Positions 46,529-55,373 of a stretch of DNA of 64,000 bases are shown here, in pieces. The position numbers and the translations under genes were made by a program. Numbering within the stretch: the stretch's first letter is position 1; each line of letters starts with the position of its first letter. The notes under the pieces are model-generated. The model was not told the origin of the DNA. It saw only the letters and a program-made list of their open reading frames with translations, and ran no database searches. Source of the stretch: Streptomyces diastatochromogenes (GTDB lineage: Bacteria; Actinomycetota; Actinomycetes; Streptomycetales; Streptomycetaceae); contig JAPTYK010000001.1 in NCBI GenBank assembly GCA_026913215.1, positions 3,720,001 through 3,784,000 on the forward strand, in the 5' to 3' direction.

Positions 46529-48540
46529 ATGGAAGAGCCGCGTCGCCTCGGCGGCCGGTACGAGCTGGGCCCGGTGCTCGGCCGTGGTGGCATGGCCGAG
46601 GTGTACCTCGCCCAGGACACCCGGCTCGGCCGCACCGTCGCCGTGAAGACGCTGCGGGCCGACCTGGCCCGTGATCCGTCCTTCCAGGCCCGGTTCCGCC
46701 GTGAGGCACAGTCCGCCGCCTCGCTCAACCACCCGGCGATCGTCGCGGTCTACGACACCGGCGAGGACTACGTCGACCAGGTCTCCATCCCGTACATCGT
46801 GATGGAGTACGTCGACGGTTCGACCCTGCGTGAGCTGCTGCACTCCGGGCGCAAGCTGCTGCCCGAGCGCACCCTCGAAATGACGGTCGGCATCCTCCAG
46901 GCGCTGGAGTACTCGCACCGCGCCGGCATCGTGCACCGTGACATCAAGCCCGCGAACGTCATGCTGACGCGCACCGGCCAGGTCAAGGTCATGGACTTCG
47001 GCATCGCGCGCGCCATGGGCGACTCCGGCATGACCATGACGCAGACCTCCGCGGTGATCGGCACGGCCCAGTACCTCTCCCGGAGCAGGCCAAGGGCGAG
47101 CAGGTCGACGCCCGCTCCGACCTGTACTCCACCGGCTGCCTCCTCTACGAGCTGCTCACCGTCCGGCCCCCGTTCATCGGCGACTCCCCGGTCGCGGTCG
47201 CGTACCAGCACGTCCGCGAGGAGCCGCAGCCGCCGAGCAACTTCGACCCCGAGATCACGCCCGAGATGGACGCCATCGTCCTGAAGGCGCTGGTCAAGGA
47301 CCCCGACTACCGCTACCAGTCCGCCGACGAGATGCGCGCGGACATCGAGGCCTGCCTCGACGGTCAGCCGGTCGCGGCCGCCGCCGCGATGGGGATGGGC
47401 ATGGCGGGCGCGCCCGCGTACGGCGGGGGCTACGGCTATCCGCCCGAGGACCAGCAGACGACCGCGCTGCGCCAGGCCGACCCGGCCGGCCAGACGTCGA
47501 TGATGCCGCCGGTCAACCCGGACGACGGCGGCTACGGCGGTTATGACGACCGTCCGGACCGCCGCCGCGGCGGTGGCCAGAAGAAGTCGAACACCTCGAC
47601 GATCCTGCTGGCCCTCGCGGGTGTCCTGGTGCTCATCGGCGCGGTCTTCATCGGTGTCGCGGTCTTCAACAAGAAGGACGCCCCGCAGCAGGTCACGGTC
47701 CCGCAGCTGGTCGGCCAGACCATGGAGGGGCGCGGGGCCTCGCGCGCAACGTCCAGGTGCAGGTCCAGCAGGCCGGCACCGAGCGCTGCGACCAGCCCAA
47801 GGGCTCCGTCTGCCGCCAGGAGCCGGTGGCGGACAACGTCCGGAAGATGGAGATCAACGGCACGATCCAGGTGTTCATGTCCGAGGGCGCCCCGCTCATC
47901 GAGGTGCCGGACGTCATGGAGCAGTCCCAGGAGCGCGCCGAGCAGACCCTCAAGGACAAGGGCTTCAAGGTCAAGGTCGAGCAGGAGGAGTCCGAGCAGG
48001 ACCCCGGCACGGTCCTGCGCCAGAACCCCGAGGGCGGCACCAAGGCGGAGCAGAACTCCGAGATCACGATCACGGTCTCGAAGAAGCAGCTCACCCAGCT
48101 TCCCGACCAGAAGGGCCGGACGTACGACCAGGCCTACCAGCAGCTGACCTCGCTCGGCTTCACGAACGTGTCCAGGGAGGACGTCGACAACGACCAGCCC
48201 GCGGGCACCGTCGTCGACCAGACCCCGCAGGGCCCGTCGAACCAGCCGAAGGACGTCCAGATCGTCCTGAAGGTCTCCAAGGGCCCGCAGCAGCAGACGG
48301 TCACGATCCCCGGGCCTGACCGGCAAGAAGTTCAAGGACGTCCGGGACCTGCTCCAGGGCATGGGCCTGCAGGTCGTCCAGATGGGCTCCGACAAGGAGG
48401 ACGCCCTCGTCCTCGGCACGAACCCCCCGGAGGGTTCGACGATCCCCACCAACCAGCAGGTCACCGTGACCACGCTGGGCGGCGGTGGCGGGGGCAACAA
48501 CAACGGGAACCCCGGAGGCGGCGGCGGCTTCTTCGACTGA
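46529..48540 (+). CDS. pknB: PASTA-domain Ser/Thr protein kinase PknB, frameshifted
   Basis: The kinase domain has LGRGGMAEVYLA, VAVKTL, VHRDIKPANVM and DFGIAR. A membrane helix (SNTSTILLALAGVLVLIGAVFIGVAVF, by its ends) is followed by four PASTA repeats, recognisable from VTVPQLVGQT, IEVPDVMEQSQERAEQTL, TQLPDQKGRTYDQAYQQL and the last TIPGLTGKKFKDVRDLLQGMGL, and a Gly/Asn tail. Bases are missing near 47078 (YLSPEQAKGEQ), 47731 and 48310. PASTA kinases sense muropeptides/lipid II and control division and wall synthesis in actinobacteria. ATG 46529 is preceded by GGAGAGGGC. A strong terminator closes the gene. Confidence 0.93.
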
Positions 48541-48556
48541 CGCCCGCCCCACCCAC

Positions 48557-48605
48557 GGGAGAGCCCCGGCATCCGGTCAAGCGGATGCCGGGGCTCTCCC
48601 GTTTT
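48557..48605. terminator. Bidirectional terminator between pknB and sortase genes
   Basis: GGGAGAGCCCCGGCATCCG (48557-48575) and CGGATGCCGGGGCTCTCCC (48582-48600) form a perfect 19-base stem with a GTCAAG loop, followed by GTTTT. Confidence 0.95.
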
Positions 48606-48650
48606 CCGAAGCAGTTTCCGAAGCAGTTACCGAAGCTGTTTCCGAAGATC
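48603..48650. repeat. 12-base tandem repeat TTTCCGAAGCAG, four copies
   Basis: Copies at 48603, 48615, 48627 (one change) and 48639 (ends GATC) fill exactly the space between the terminator stem and the sortase stop codon. Confidence 0.9.
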
Positions 48651-49326
48651 ACCGCAGTTCCGCCGGGGGCGTCCGGTCGCGGTCGACCTTTTCCGTGCGG
48701 ACCAGTTCGCCCCAGACGATGTAGCGGTAGTCCGAGGTGTACATCGGGGTGCAGGTCGTCAGTGTGATGTAGCGGCCGGGCTTGGTCTTGCCGGATTCCT
48801 TCGGGACGGGCTGGAGGACGTCCACGTTGTACTTCGTGGTCTCGGGGAGGGTCTTGTAGACCTTGTAGACGTACCAGGTGTCCTTGGTCTCGAAGACGAT
48901 CGGGTCGCCGGTCTTCAACTTGTGGATGTTGTGGAATTTGGCGCCGTGTCCGTCCCGGTGCGCGGCGAGCGTGAAGTTGCCCTGCTTGTCCTGTGGCAGC
49001 GCGGACTTGATGGGTTCGGTGTAGTAGCCGGCGACGCCGTGGTTGAGGACGTCGGTGCCGGTGCCCCGCTTGACCAGGACCTCGCCGTTCTTCATGGCGG
49101 GCACGTGGAGGAAGCCGATGCCGTCCTTGGTGTCGAGCGCCCCGGGGCCCTGGTCGGCCCACTGGTTGCGGACCTGGGCGCCGTCCTTGTCGGCGGCGCG
49201 GTCGGCGAGGACGTTGGTCCACCACAGGGAGTAGACGACGAAGAGGCCGAGCACCAGGCCCGCAGTGATGAGGAGTTCGCCGAAGAGGCTGATGATCCCG
49301 GCGATCCGGTTGCGCGCGCGTGCCAC
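48649..49326 (-). CDS. Class E sortase (SrtE2-like)
   Basis: Intact, 225 residues. An N-terminal membrane helix (ISLFGELLITAGLVLGLFVVYSLWW, by its ends) and a sortase beta barrel with the catalytic triad: His in FTLAAHRDGHG, Cys in ITLTTCTPMY and Arg in SDYRYIVWG. Class E sortases of Streptomyces attach LAXTG proteins, such as long chaplins, to peptidoglycan and are needed for aerial hyphae. I recall two of them, SrtE1 and SrtE2, adjacent in S. coelicolor as here. It lies 37 bases after the longer sortase on the same strand. Confidence 0.92.
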   Translation of the reverse strand: MARARNRIAGIISLFGELLITAGLVLGLFVVYSLWWTNVLADRAADKDGAQVRNQWADQGPGALDTKDGIGFLHVPAMKNGEVLVKRGTGTDVLNHGVAGYYTEPIKSALPQDKQGNFTLAAHRDGHGAKFHNIHKLKTGDPIVFETKDTWYVYKVYKTLPETTKYNVDVLQPVPKESGKTKPGRYITLTTCTPMYTSDYRYIVWGELVRTEKVDRDRTPPAELR

Positions 49327-49363
49327 TAGGTCGTCCCGTCGTCCCGTCCGGAGGTGTGGGGTC

Positions 49364-50779
49364 TCAGCCTACGAGCGGTTTCGGCTTTCCCTTGCTGCGC
49401 GGGCGTTCCTCGACCAGCTTGCCCCACACGATCATGCGGTACGTGCTGGTGAACTCCGGCGTGCAGGTGGTCAGGGTGATGTACCGGCCGGGGCCCTTGA
49501 AGCCGGACTGCTTCGGCACGGGGTCGATCACCGAGACGTTCGAGGGCGAGGTCTGCGGCAGGATGCTGGTCATCTCGTACGTGTAGTACGCGTTCTGGGT
49601 CTCGACGACGATCGGGTCCCCGGGCTTCAACTGGTTGATGTACCGGAAGGGTTCGCCGTGCGTGTTGCGGTGGCCGGCCACCGCGAAGTTGCCCTGCTTG
49701 TCGGCCGGCATGGCCGTCTTGAGCTTGCCCTCGCCGTAGTGGCCGACCATGCCCTTGTCGAGGACCTCGGTCTTGCTGGTGCCCTCGGCGATGGGGACGA
49801 CGACGTCCAGCTTGGGGATGTACATGATGGCGAAGCCCTTGCCGGGCTCGAAGGCCTCGGGCGCGCTGTCGCCGCCGCCCTTGGACCAGGTGTCCTCGAT
49901 CTGCGCCTTGGCCCGGTCCGTCTCCTGCCCGGCGAGGACGTTCGTCCACCACAGCTGGTAGGCGACGAAGAGGAGCATGAGGACGCCGAAGGTGATGAAG
50001 AGTTCCCCGACGACGCGGCTGGCGACGACGCCGACGCTCTCCTTGGCGGCGCGGGCGGCCCGCCGTGCCTCGACGCGGGACAGCGGCCGCCCTTCGGTGG
50101 CGGGTGCCGCGGTGCCGCTCCCGGCCCTTGCCCCGGCCTCCTTGGCGGCGCGCGGCGCTCGGCCCGTCCGGGCCCCGAGGGCGGCTCGGAGTCCTCTTCC
50201 ACGACCGGTATGGGCATCGTCTCGTCCCGCCGGGCCGCGGGGCTCCACGGTCCCGTGCGGCCCGTACGGGGGCTCGTAGGGGCCTTCCTGGGCGACGGCC
50301 CCGGTCTGCGAGGACGCGGGCTCCTCGTACGCGGGACCCTCGTGCGCGGGATCCTCGTACGCGTGCGGCTCGGCGGGTACGTACGGATCGGACGCCGCCG
50401 GTACGTAGGGATCAGCCGCCGCAGGTGTGTAAGAGGCGCCCGCTGACGCGTACGGGTCGACGGGCGGCGTGTACGGGTCGACGGGCGGCGCGTACTGATC
50501 GGCAGCGGCGTACGGCTCGGCGGGCACGTACGTATTGCCACCCGCATACGCGTCGCCGCCCGCGTACGGCTCGCCGCCCCTGTACGTCTCACCGCCCGCG
50601 TACGTCTCACCGCCCGCGTACGTCTCACCACCCGCGTACGGTTCAGGCGCCGCGTACGGTTCAGGCGCCGCGTACGGTTCGGCAGGTGCGTGCGGCTGGG
50701 CAGGTGCGTACGCGTTCCCTGGTATCGGCTCGGGCTCCGGTCCGTTCGTCGTCCGGAACCACGGCGAGCCCGTCGTCAC
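49364..50779 (-). CDS. Class E sortase with long Tyr/Pro-rich N-terminus (SrtE1-like)
   Basis: The catalytic part resembles its neighbour: helix VVASRVVGELFITFGVLMLLFVAYQLWW (by its ends), His in FAVAGHRNTHG, Cys in ITLTTCTPEF and Arg in STYRMIVWG. In front is a cytoplasmic tail of about 230 residues full of P/E-x-Y repeats (AAPEPYAAPEPY, AGGETYAGGETYAGG). A frame excursion from about 50215 to 50150 (expected MPIPVVEEDSEPPSGPGRAERR) points to missing bases that compensate one another. GTG 50779 overlaps the pabA stop (GTGA). The tail may bind the divisome or a kinase; the many tyrosines are unusual for the family. Confidence 0.88.
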   Translation of the reverse strand: MTTGSPWFRTTNGPEPEPIPGNAYAPAQPHAPAEPYAAPEPYAAPEPYAGGETYAGGETYAGGETYRGGEPYAGGDAYAGGNTYVPAEPYAAADQYAPPVDPYTPPVDPYASAGASYTPAAADPYVPAASDPYVPAEPHAYEDPAHEGPAYEEPASSQTGAVAQEGPYEPPYGPHGTVEPRGPAGRDDAHTGRGRGLRAALGARTGRAPRAAKEAGARAGSGTAAPATEGRPLSRVEARRAARAAKESVGVVASRVVGELFITFGVLMLLFVAYQLWWTNVLAGQETDRAKAQIEDTWSKGGGDSAPEAFEPGKGFAIMYIPKLDVVVPIAEGTSKTEVLDKGMVGHYGEGKLKTAMPADKQGNFAVAGHRNTHGEPFRYINQLKPGDPIVVETQNAYYTYEMTSILPQTSPSNVSVIDPVPKQSGFKGPGRYITLTTCTPEFTSTYRMIVWGKLVEERPRSKGKPKPLVG

Positions 50780-51413
50780 GCGACGGCCTTGCCCACCACC
50801 GGGGCGAGCCCCGCCGACCGGCCGACCGCTCCCTTGTCGCCGCACTGCTCCAGCCAGTTGGCGAGCATCAGGTGCCCGTGCTCGGTGAGGACCGACTCGG
50901 GGTGGAACTGCACGCCCTCGACGGGGAGTTCACGGTGGCGAAGCCCCATGATGATGCCGTCCTCGGTCCGCGCCGTGACCTCCAGCTCGGCCGGCAGGGC
51001 GGCGGGCTCGGCGGCCAGCGAGTGGTAGCGGGTCGCGGTGAACGGCGAGGGCAGACCGGCGAAGACGCCCTGGCCCTCGTGCGTGACGAGCGAGGTCTTG
51101 CCGTGCAGCAGCTCGGGCGCGCGGTCGACGACGCCGCCGTACGCCACGGCCATCGACTGCATGCCGAGGCAGACGCCGAAGACGGGCACCCCGGTGTCGG
51201 CGCAGTGCCGGACCATGTCGATGCAGACCCCGGCCTGCTCGGGCGCGCCCGGCCCGGGGACAGCAGCACGCCGTCGAAGCCGTCCTGCGCGTGCGAGAGC
51301 TCCACCTCGTCGTTGCGGAGGACTTCGCACTCGGCACCGAGCTGGTAGAGGTACTGAACGAGGTTGAAGACGAAGCTGTCGTAGTTGTCGACGACGAGAA
51401 TTCGCGCGCTCAC
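50776..51413 (-). CDS. Aminodeoxychorismate/anthranilate synthase glutaminase (PabA/TrpG), one frameshift
   Basis: A class I glutamine amidotransferase of about 212 residues. It starts ARILVVDNYDSFVFNLVQYL; the nucleophile is in FGVCLGMQSMA and the His/Glu pair in GVQFHPESVLTEHG. It supplies ammonia to chorismate for folate or tryptophan synthesis. No synthase subunit is encoded nearby; this subunit may serve both paths. A C is missing near 51256 (expected LLSPGPGAPEQAG). GTG 51413 overlaps the stop of the 53-residue membrane protein and its stop overlaps the sortase start, so a metabolic enzyme is locked into the sortase operon. Confidence 0.9.
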
Positions 51414-51571
51414 TGGCCGTCCACCGTCACATCGTTGAACGGAAGCAGAGGCTCCGCCCAGGGGAACACGTACTGGAAGAGGACATAGACGACCGCGAGG
51501 ACCAGCACGATCGAGATCAGCGCCCGTACCCACGCGTTGCCCGGCAGATGCCGCCAGATCCAGCCGTACAT
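51410..51571 (-). CDS. 53-residue membrane protein between two sortase genes
   Basis: ATG 51571 opens a short frame MYGWIWRHLPGNAWVR, a helix (ALISIVLVLAVVYVLFQYVF) and PWAEPLLPFNDVTVDGQ, with TGA at 51410-51412 overlapping the pabA start (GTGA). This overlap on both sides of pabA supports that it is real. The topology is a basic/aromatic cytoplasmic start, one helix and a short outer tail. I do not recognise a family, but equivalents stand at the same place in other Streptomyces as far as I recall. It might be a regulator or partner of the sortases; this is inference. Confidence 0.8.
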   Translation of the reverse strand: MYGWIWRHLPGNAWVRALISIVLVLAVVYVLFQYVFPWAEPLLPFNDVTVDGQ

Positions 51572-51635
51572 GACGTGGACCGTCCCTTCCGTTCGTTACG
51601 GGGACCAGAGTACGGGGCGAGGGGGCCGTGAGGGG

Positions 51636-52301
51636 TCAGCTGTCCAAAGCCTGTGGACGACCGTCGGTCACCGGACGGGTGGCGTCGAGGTGCGCCCAGA
51701 CGATCAGCCGGTGGCTGCTGCCCCACTCGGGGTCGCAGGTGGTGAGGGTCAGGTAGCGGCCGGGACCCCGGAAGCCCGACTTCCTGGGGACGGGGTCGAC
51801 GACGGCGGTGTCGCTGGGCACGGTCCGGTAGGGGCCGCGGTCGATCCGGTACGTGAACCAGGTCGTGCCGTCGGTGAGGACGACCGCGTCGCCGGGGCGG
51901 AGCAGCGGGAAGTCCTTGAAGGGGTCGCCGTGGGTGCGGCGGTGGCCGGCGACGGCGAAGTTGCCGGTGCCGCCGAGGACGGCGGTGCGGCCGTAGTGGC
52001 CGAGGCCCTGTTTCAGGATGTCGGGGCCGGTGCCTTCGAGGACGGGCCACTTCCAGTCGCGGCCGAGCCGGGGGACGTACATCACGGCGATGCCCTTGCC
52101 GGTGACGTACGGCGCCGGTACGCGCGCGGGTGCGGTGACGAGGGGTGCGTCGGCCCACGCGCGCTGGAGGGTGTCGATCTGGGCGGCGCTGGCGCTGTCG
52201 GCCTGGACGCCGGTCCAGTACAGGAGGTAGGCGACGAAGAGGACGACCAGGGCGCCGGCGGTGATGCACAGCTCGCTGAGGGCCCTGACGACGAGACGCA
52301 A
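51636..52301 (-). CDS. Class E sortase, third copy
   Basis: Intact, 221 residues. N-terminal helix LCITAGALVVLFVAYLLYW; catalytic His in FAVAGHRRTHG, Cys in LTLTTCDPEW and Arg in SSHRLIVWA. It differs from the other two by the short N-terminus and an Ala-rich stalk. TTG at 52301 is the start, with GGGAGGG four bases in front; a start codon of this type may keep expression low. It sits 15 bases after the DUF881 gene on the same strand. Whether it sorts a different motif from the SrtE1/E2 pair cannot be told. Confidence 0.9.
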   Translation of the reverse strand: MRLVVRALSELCITAGALVVLFVAYLLYWTGVQADSASAAQIDTLQRAWADAPLVTAPARVPAPYVTGKGIAVMYVPRLGRDWKWPVLEGTGPDILKQGLGHYGRTAVLGGTGNFAVAGHRRTHGDPFKDFPLLRPGDAVVLTDGTTWFTYRIDRGPYRTVPSDTAVVDPVPRKSGFRGPGRYLTLTTCDPEWGSSHRLIVWAHLDATRPVTDGRPQALDS

Positions 52302-52316
52302 GCGGCCCTCCCGCTG

Positions 52317-53082
52317 TCAGCTCACCGGCTTCGCGTAGTGGAGGTCCACTGTGCCCGAGTAGCCGGGAAGAGTCACCGCCTTGTGCTCGTCGACTTTCCA
52401 GCCGAGCCCGTACGCCTTGACGTACAGCTGGTAGTTCTGGAGCGCGGGGGAGGCGGACAGCGCCTTGGTGAGCTTTCCCCGGTCGCCGACGGCGGTGATC
52501 CTGTACGGCGGGGAGTAGACGCGGCCCTGGAGGATCAGGGTGTTGCCGACGCAGCGGACGGCGCTGGTGGAGATGAGCCGCTGGTCCATGACGCGGATGC
52601 CTTCGGCGCCGCCCTGCCACAGGGCGTTGACGACGGCCTGGAGGTCCTGCTGGTGGATGACCAGGTCGTTGGCCTGGGGCTCGGGGTAGCCGGGGGCTGC
52701 CTGGGCGTTCGGCGGGGCGTCGTCGAGGGTGACGGTGAGGCCGGAGCCGGCGACCTCGCTGGTGCCCGCCTTCGCTTCGAGCGCGTCGAGCTTCTCGTCC
52801 TGCGCGCGCGTGGAGCCGTCGTCGCGGGCGGCGAGGGAGTCGACCTGGTCGCGGAGGGTGGCGGCGGACTCGTCGAGGCCGGCGTTCTTGTGGCTGCGTT
52901 CCTCGATGAGGTCCGAGAGCCTCAGGAGCGAGGCGTCCGTGCGGAGATTGGTGCCCTTGGCCGTGTTGAAGCTGGTGACGAAGATCAGTCCGGCGAGGGC
53001 GAAGACGGCAGGGTGAGCACCGGACGGGGCGCCACCTGGCGGTGCGGCCCGGTCCTTCGGGAGTGTCGGCGGAATTGCTCAA
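52317..53082 (-). CDS. DUF881 family membrane protein, frameshifted
   Basis: Corrected, it is about 255 residues: a helix (LTLAVFALAGLIFVTSFNTA), a coiled coil (ASLLRLSDLIEERSHKNAGLDESAATLRDQVDSL, by its ends) and the DUF881 domain with GSGLTVTLDDAPP, NDLVIHQQDLQAVVNALWQGGAEGIRVMDQRLISTSAVRCVGNTL (by its ends) and SPPYRITAVGD. Two bases are missing near 53035 and 53020; the rest is in frame. DUF881 proteins lie next to division and sporulation genes in Gram-positives. The start is TTG 53082, a divergent promoter region of 140 bases separates it from crgA, and it is the first gene of the sortase transcript. Confidence 0.85.
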
Positions 53083-53222
53083 CGTACCCTGATCCCCTTC
53101 AATGCCTCGGAAGCACTACGCTAACGGACGCCTGGGGGACGCAGTCGTCCTCCTTCGTCACATCCCGGCGCCAGCCACAGTTCCCTGCGCGGTCACGCAG
53201 CGCATCGACAGGAGAGTCCCTC

Positions 53223-53474
53223 GTGCCGAAGTCACGGATCCGCAAGAAGGCCGACTTCACGCCCCCGCCCGCCAAGGCGACCAACATCAAGCTGACGAAC
53301 CGCAGCTGGGTGGCGCCCGTGATGCTGGCACTGTTCGCCATCGGTCTGGTGTGGATCGTGGTCTTCTACGTCACCGACGGCTCCATGCCGGTCGAGTCGA
53401 TCCGGAACTGGAACATCGTGGTGGGCTTCGGCTTCATCGCGGCCGGCTTCGGCGTCTCCACGCAGTGGAAGTAG
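53223..53474 (+). CDS. crgA: Cell division protein CrgA
   Basis: Intact, 83 residues. MPKSRIRKKADFTPPP, then helix WVAPVMLALFAIGLVWIVVFYVT and helix NWNIVVGFGFIAAGFGVSTQWK: the two-helix CrgA topology. In Streptomyces CrgA co-ordinates septation of aerial hyphae and counteracts FtsZ ring formation. The GTG start follows AGGAGAG by eight bases. It is monocistronic and followed by the 290-base region with DnaA boxes. Confidence 0.95.
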   Translation: MPKSRIRKKADFTPPPAKATNIKLTNRSWVAPVMLALFAIGLVWIVVFYVTDGSMPVESIRNWNIVVGFGFIAAGFGVSTQWK

Positions 53475-53519
53475 CCGGGTAGCGCTTGCGCGGGTCTCTC
53501 GTCAAGCTCTCCCCCGAGC

Positions 53520-53754
53520 TTATCCACAGCGTTGTGCACAGCACTGGATAACTTACGAAGATCTGTGGATAACTTGCACGAGGTTGACGCCGGTATGACC
53601 GGAATCACCTCCGGCGCTCTCCACAACGCCCCTCGCCTCCCTGAGAAAACACCAGGTCAGAGGCGAGGGGCGCAGTCTTTCCCCACAGAACGCGGAAGAT
53701 CCGCCACGCACTGTGGATAACTCTGGGGAAAGCTCATGGAGAAGCTCTTCCACA
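53520..53754. other. Cluster of DnaA boxes between crgA and rhomboid gene
   Basis: Three perfect TTATCCACA boxes: 53520-53528 (+), 53564-53572 (-) and 53712-53720 (-). Weaker ones are TTGTGCACA 53532-53540, CTCTCCACA 53617-53625, TTCCCCACA 53679-53687, TCTTCCACA 53746-53754 and ACTGGATAA 53543-53551. The AGGCGAGGGG/CCCCTCGCCT inverted repeat (53630s and 53660s) also lies here. No gene is seen in this 291-base gap. Confidence 0.85.
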
Positions 53755-53765
53755 GCCCTGTGTGC

Positions 53766-54628
53766 TCAGGTGAGCGCGGCCGATCGGGCGAGCACGATCC
53801 CCAGGTCGATCAGGACCACCAGGGCGCAGGCCCCGTACTGCACGAGGTCCCGCCGGGCCCGGGCGCGTGCACCATCGCGTACGTCAGCAGGACGCCGGCG
53901 ACCAGACCGCCGACGTGCGCCTGCCAGGAGATCCCCGGACGGGTGAACGTGATGAGCAGGTTCAGCCCCACGAACAGGAGCGCGGGCCGCATGTCCTGGC
54001 GCCTGCGCCGGGCCAGCACGATCCAGGCGCCGAGCAGGCCGTAGACGATGCCCGAGGCGCCGAGCGAGAACTGGTTCTGCGGGGAGAGCCAGTAGGCGAG
54101 CGCGGAACCGGAGAGCCCGGAGAGCAGACAGAGGGCCGTGTACCGGATCCGCCCCAGCTCGGGTTCGACGATCCCGCCGATCATCCACAGGCCCAGCATG
54201 TTGAAGAGGAAGTGCGGGATCTCCTGGTGGAGGAAGGCGGAGGTCAACAGGCGGTACCACTCGCCGTCCGCGACGCCGACCGGCTCACCGCTCGGAAGGT
54301 ACGCGCCGCCGATGAGCGCCAGGTCGTCGACGAGCCGGTCGCCCACCACCTGGACGGCGATGAACAGCGCCAGGTTGATCGCCATGAAGACCTTGGTGAC
54401 CAGGCGCCCGTCCACCGCCACCCGGCCGCCCGCGAGCGTCCGGGGCTGGTTGGCGGCGGCGGAGTGCCCGGTGCCCGAGCCGTCCCGCACGCACTCGGGG
54501 CACTGGAAGCCGACGGACGCCGAGATCATGCACTGCGTGCAGATGGGCCGCTCGCAGCGGGCGCAGCGGATGCCAGTCTCGGCCTCCGGGTGGCGGTAGC
54601 AGCGCAGCAGACCGGGCTGCGTGTCCAT
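53766..54628 (-). CDS. Rhomboid family intramembrane serine protease, one frameshift
   Basis: N-terminal zinc-binding module CYRHPEAETGIRCARCERPICTQCM ... CPECV (by its ends), then six helices. The rhomboid active site is GASGIVYGLLGAW (Ser) with His in WQAHVGGLVAG, and HFLFNMLGLWMIGGIVE carries the conserved HFxxNM. A base is missing near 53862; corrected, the end is RRDLVQYGACALVVLIDLGIVLARSAALT. About 287 residues. The ring-like N-terminus is common in actinobacterial rhomboids. Start ATG 54628. It lies 23 bases after the cyclophilin gene, so the two are probably co-transcribed. Confidence 0.92.
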
Positions 54629-54650
54629 GGCGGGTTCCGTCCCTTCCGCC

Positions 54651-55178
54651 TCAGCGCTTCTCGATCACCACGGACTCGACGACCACGTCCTGGAGCGGAC
54701 GCTCGGTGTGGGGGTCGGTCGGGGTGGTCGCGATCGCGTCCACGACCTTCCGGCTCTCCTTGTCCACGACCTCGCCGAAGATGGTGTGCTTGCGGTTCAG
54801 CCAGGTCGCGGCGCCGACCGTGACGAAGAACTGCGAGCCGTTGGTGCCCGGGCCGGCGTTGGCCATGGCCAGCAGGTAGGGACGGTCGAAGAAGAGCTCC
54901 GGGTGAAACTCGTCGGCGAACTCGTAGCCCGGACCGCCCGTGCCGTTCCCCAGCGGGTCGCCGCCCTGGATCATGAAGCCCTTGATGACCCGGTGGAAGA
55001 CCGTTCCGTCGTAGAGCGGGTCCGAGGAGACCGTACCCGTGGCGGGGTGCGTCCACTCGCGCTCGCCGGAGGCCAGCTCGACGAAGTTGCGGACGGTCTT
55101 CGGGGCGTGGAACGGCATCAGCCGCACCTCGATGTCGCCCAGGCTCGTCTTGAGGATCGCGTACAGCTGCTCGGCCAC
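54651..55178 (-). CDS. Peptidyl-prolyl cis-trans isomerase (cyclophilin A)
   Basis: Intact, 175 residues. AILKTSLGDIEVRLMP, HAPKTVRNFVELA, FHRVIKGFMIQGGDP (catalytic Arg in FHRV), LLAMANAGPGTNGSQFFVTV and HTIFGEVV are the cyclophilin motifs. GTG 55178 (VAEQLYAILK) has GGAAGG five bases upstream and matches the start of Streptomyces cyclophilin as I recall it; a GTG 18 bases earlier is in frame. The protein folds prolyl bonds in the cytoplasm. It is divergent from the DUF5324 gene. Confidence 0.94.
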   Translation of the reverse strand: MAEQLYAILKTSLGDIEVRLMPFHAPKTVRNFVELASGEREWTHPATGTVSSDPLYDGTVFHRVIKGFMIQGGDPLGNGTGGPGYEFADEFHPELFFDRPYLLAMANAGPGTNGSQFFVTVGAATWLNRKHTIFGEVVDKESRKVVDAIATTPTDPHTERPLQDVVVESVVIEKR

Positions 55179-55373
55179 GGTCGCCTTCCGTCCCACGTCG
55201 TGTCGCGTCGCGTCGTCCCGCGTCCCGCGTCATGTCACGTCTGTCTCTGGCGTGTCCGATCCTCGCATGCCCCGGATGCCAGCCCCACATGCCGGAGCTC
55301 GCTCCGACGGGCATGATTCCGAAAAGGATGGAAAGGTGAAAAACCGACATCGCCACCGAGGAGGAGGAATCCC

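Noticed and set aside
51652..51660. TGTGGACGA as a DnaA box
   Set aside because: It fits the loose consensus but lies in the last codons of a sortase gene with no second box nearby.
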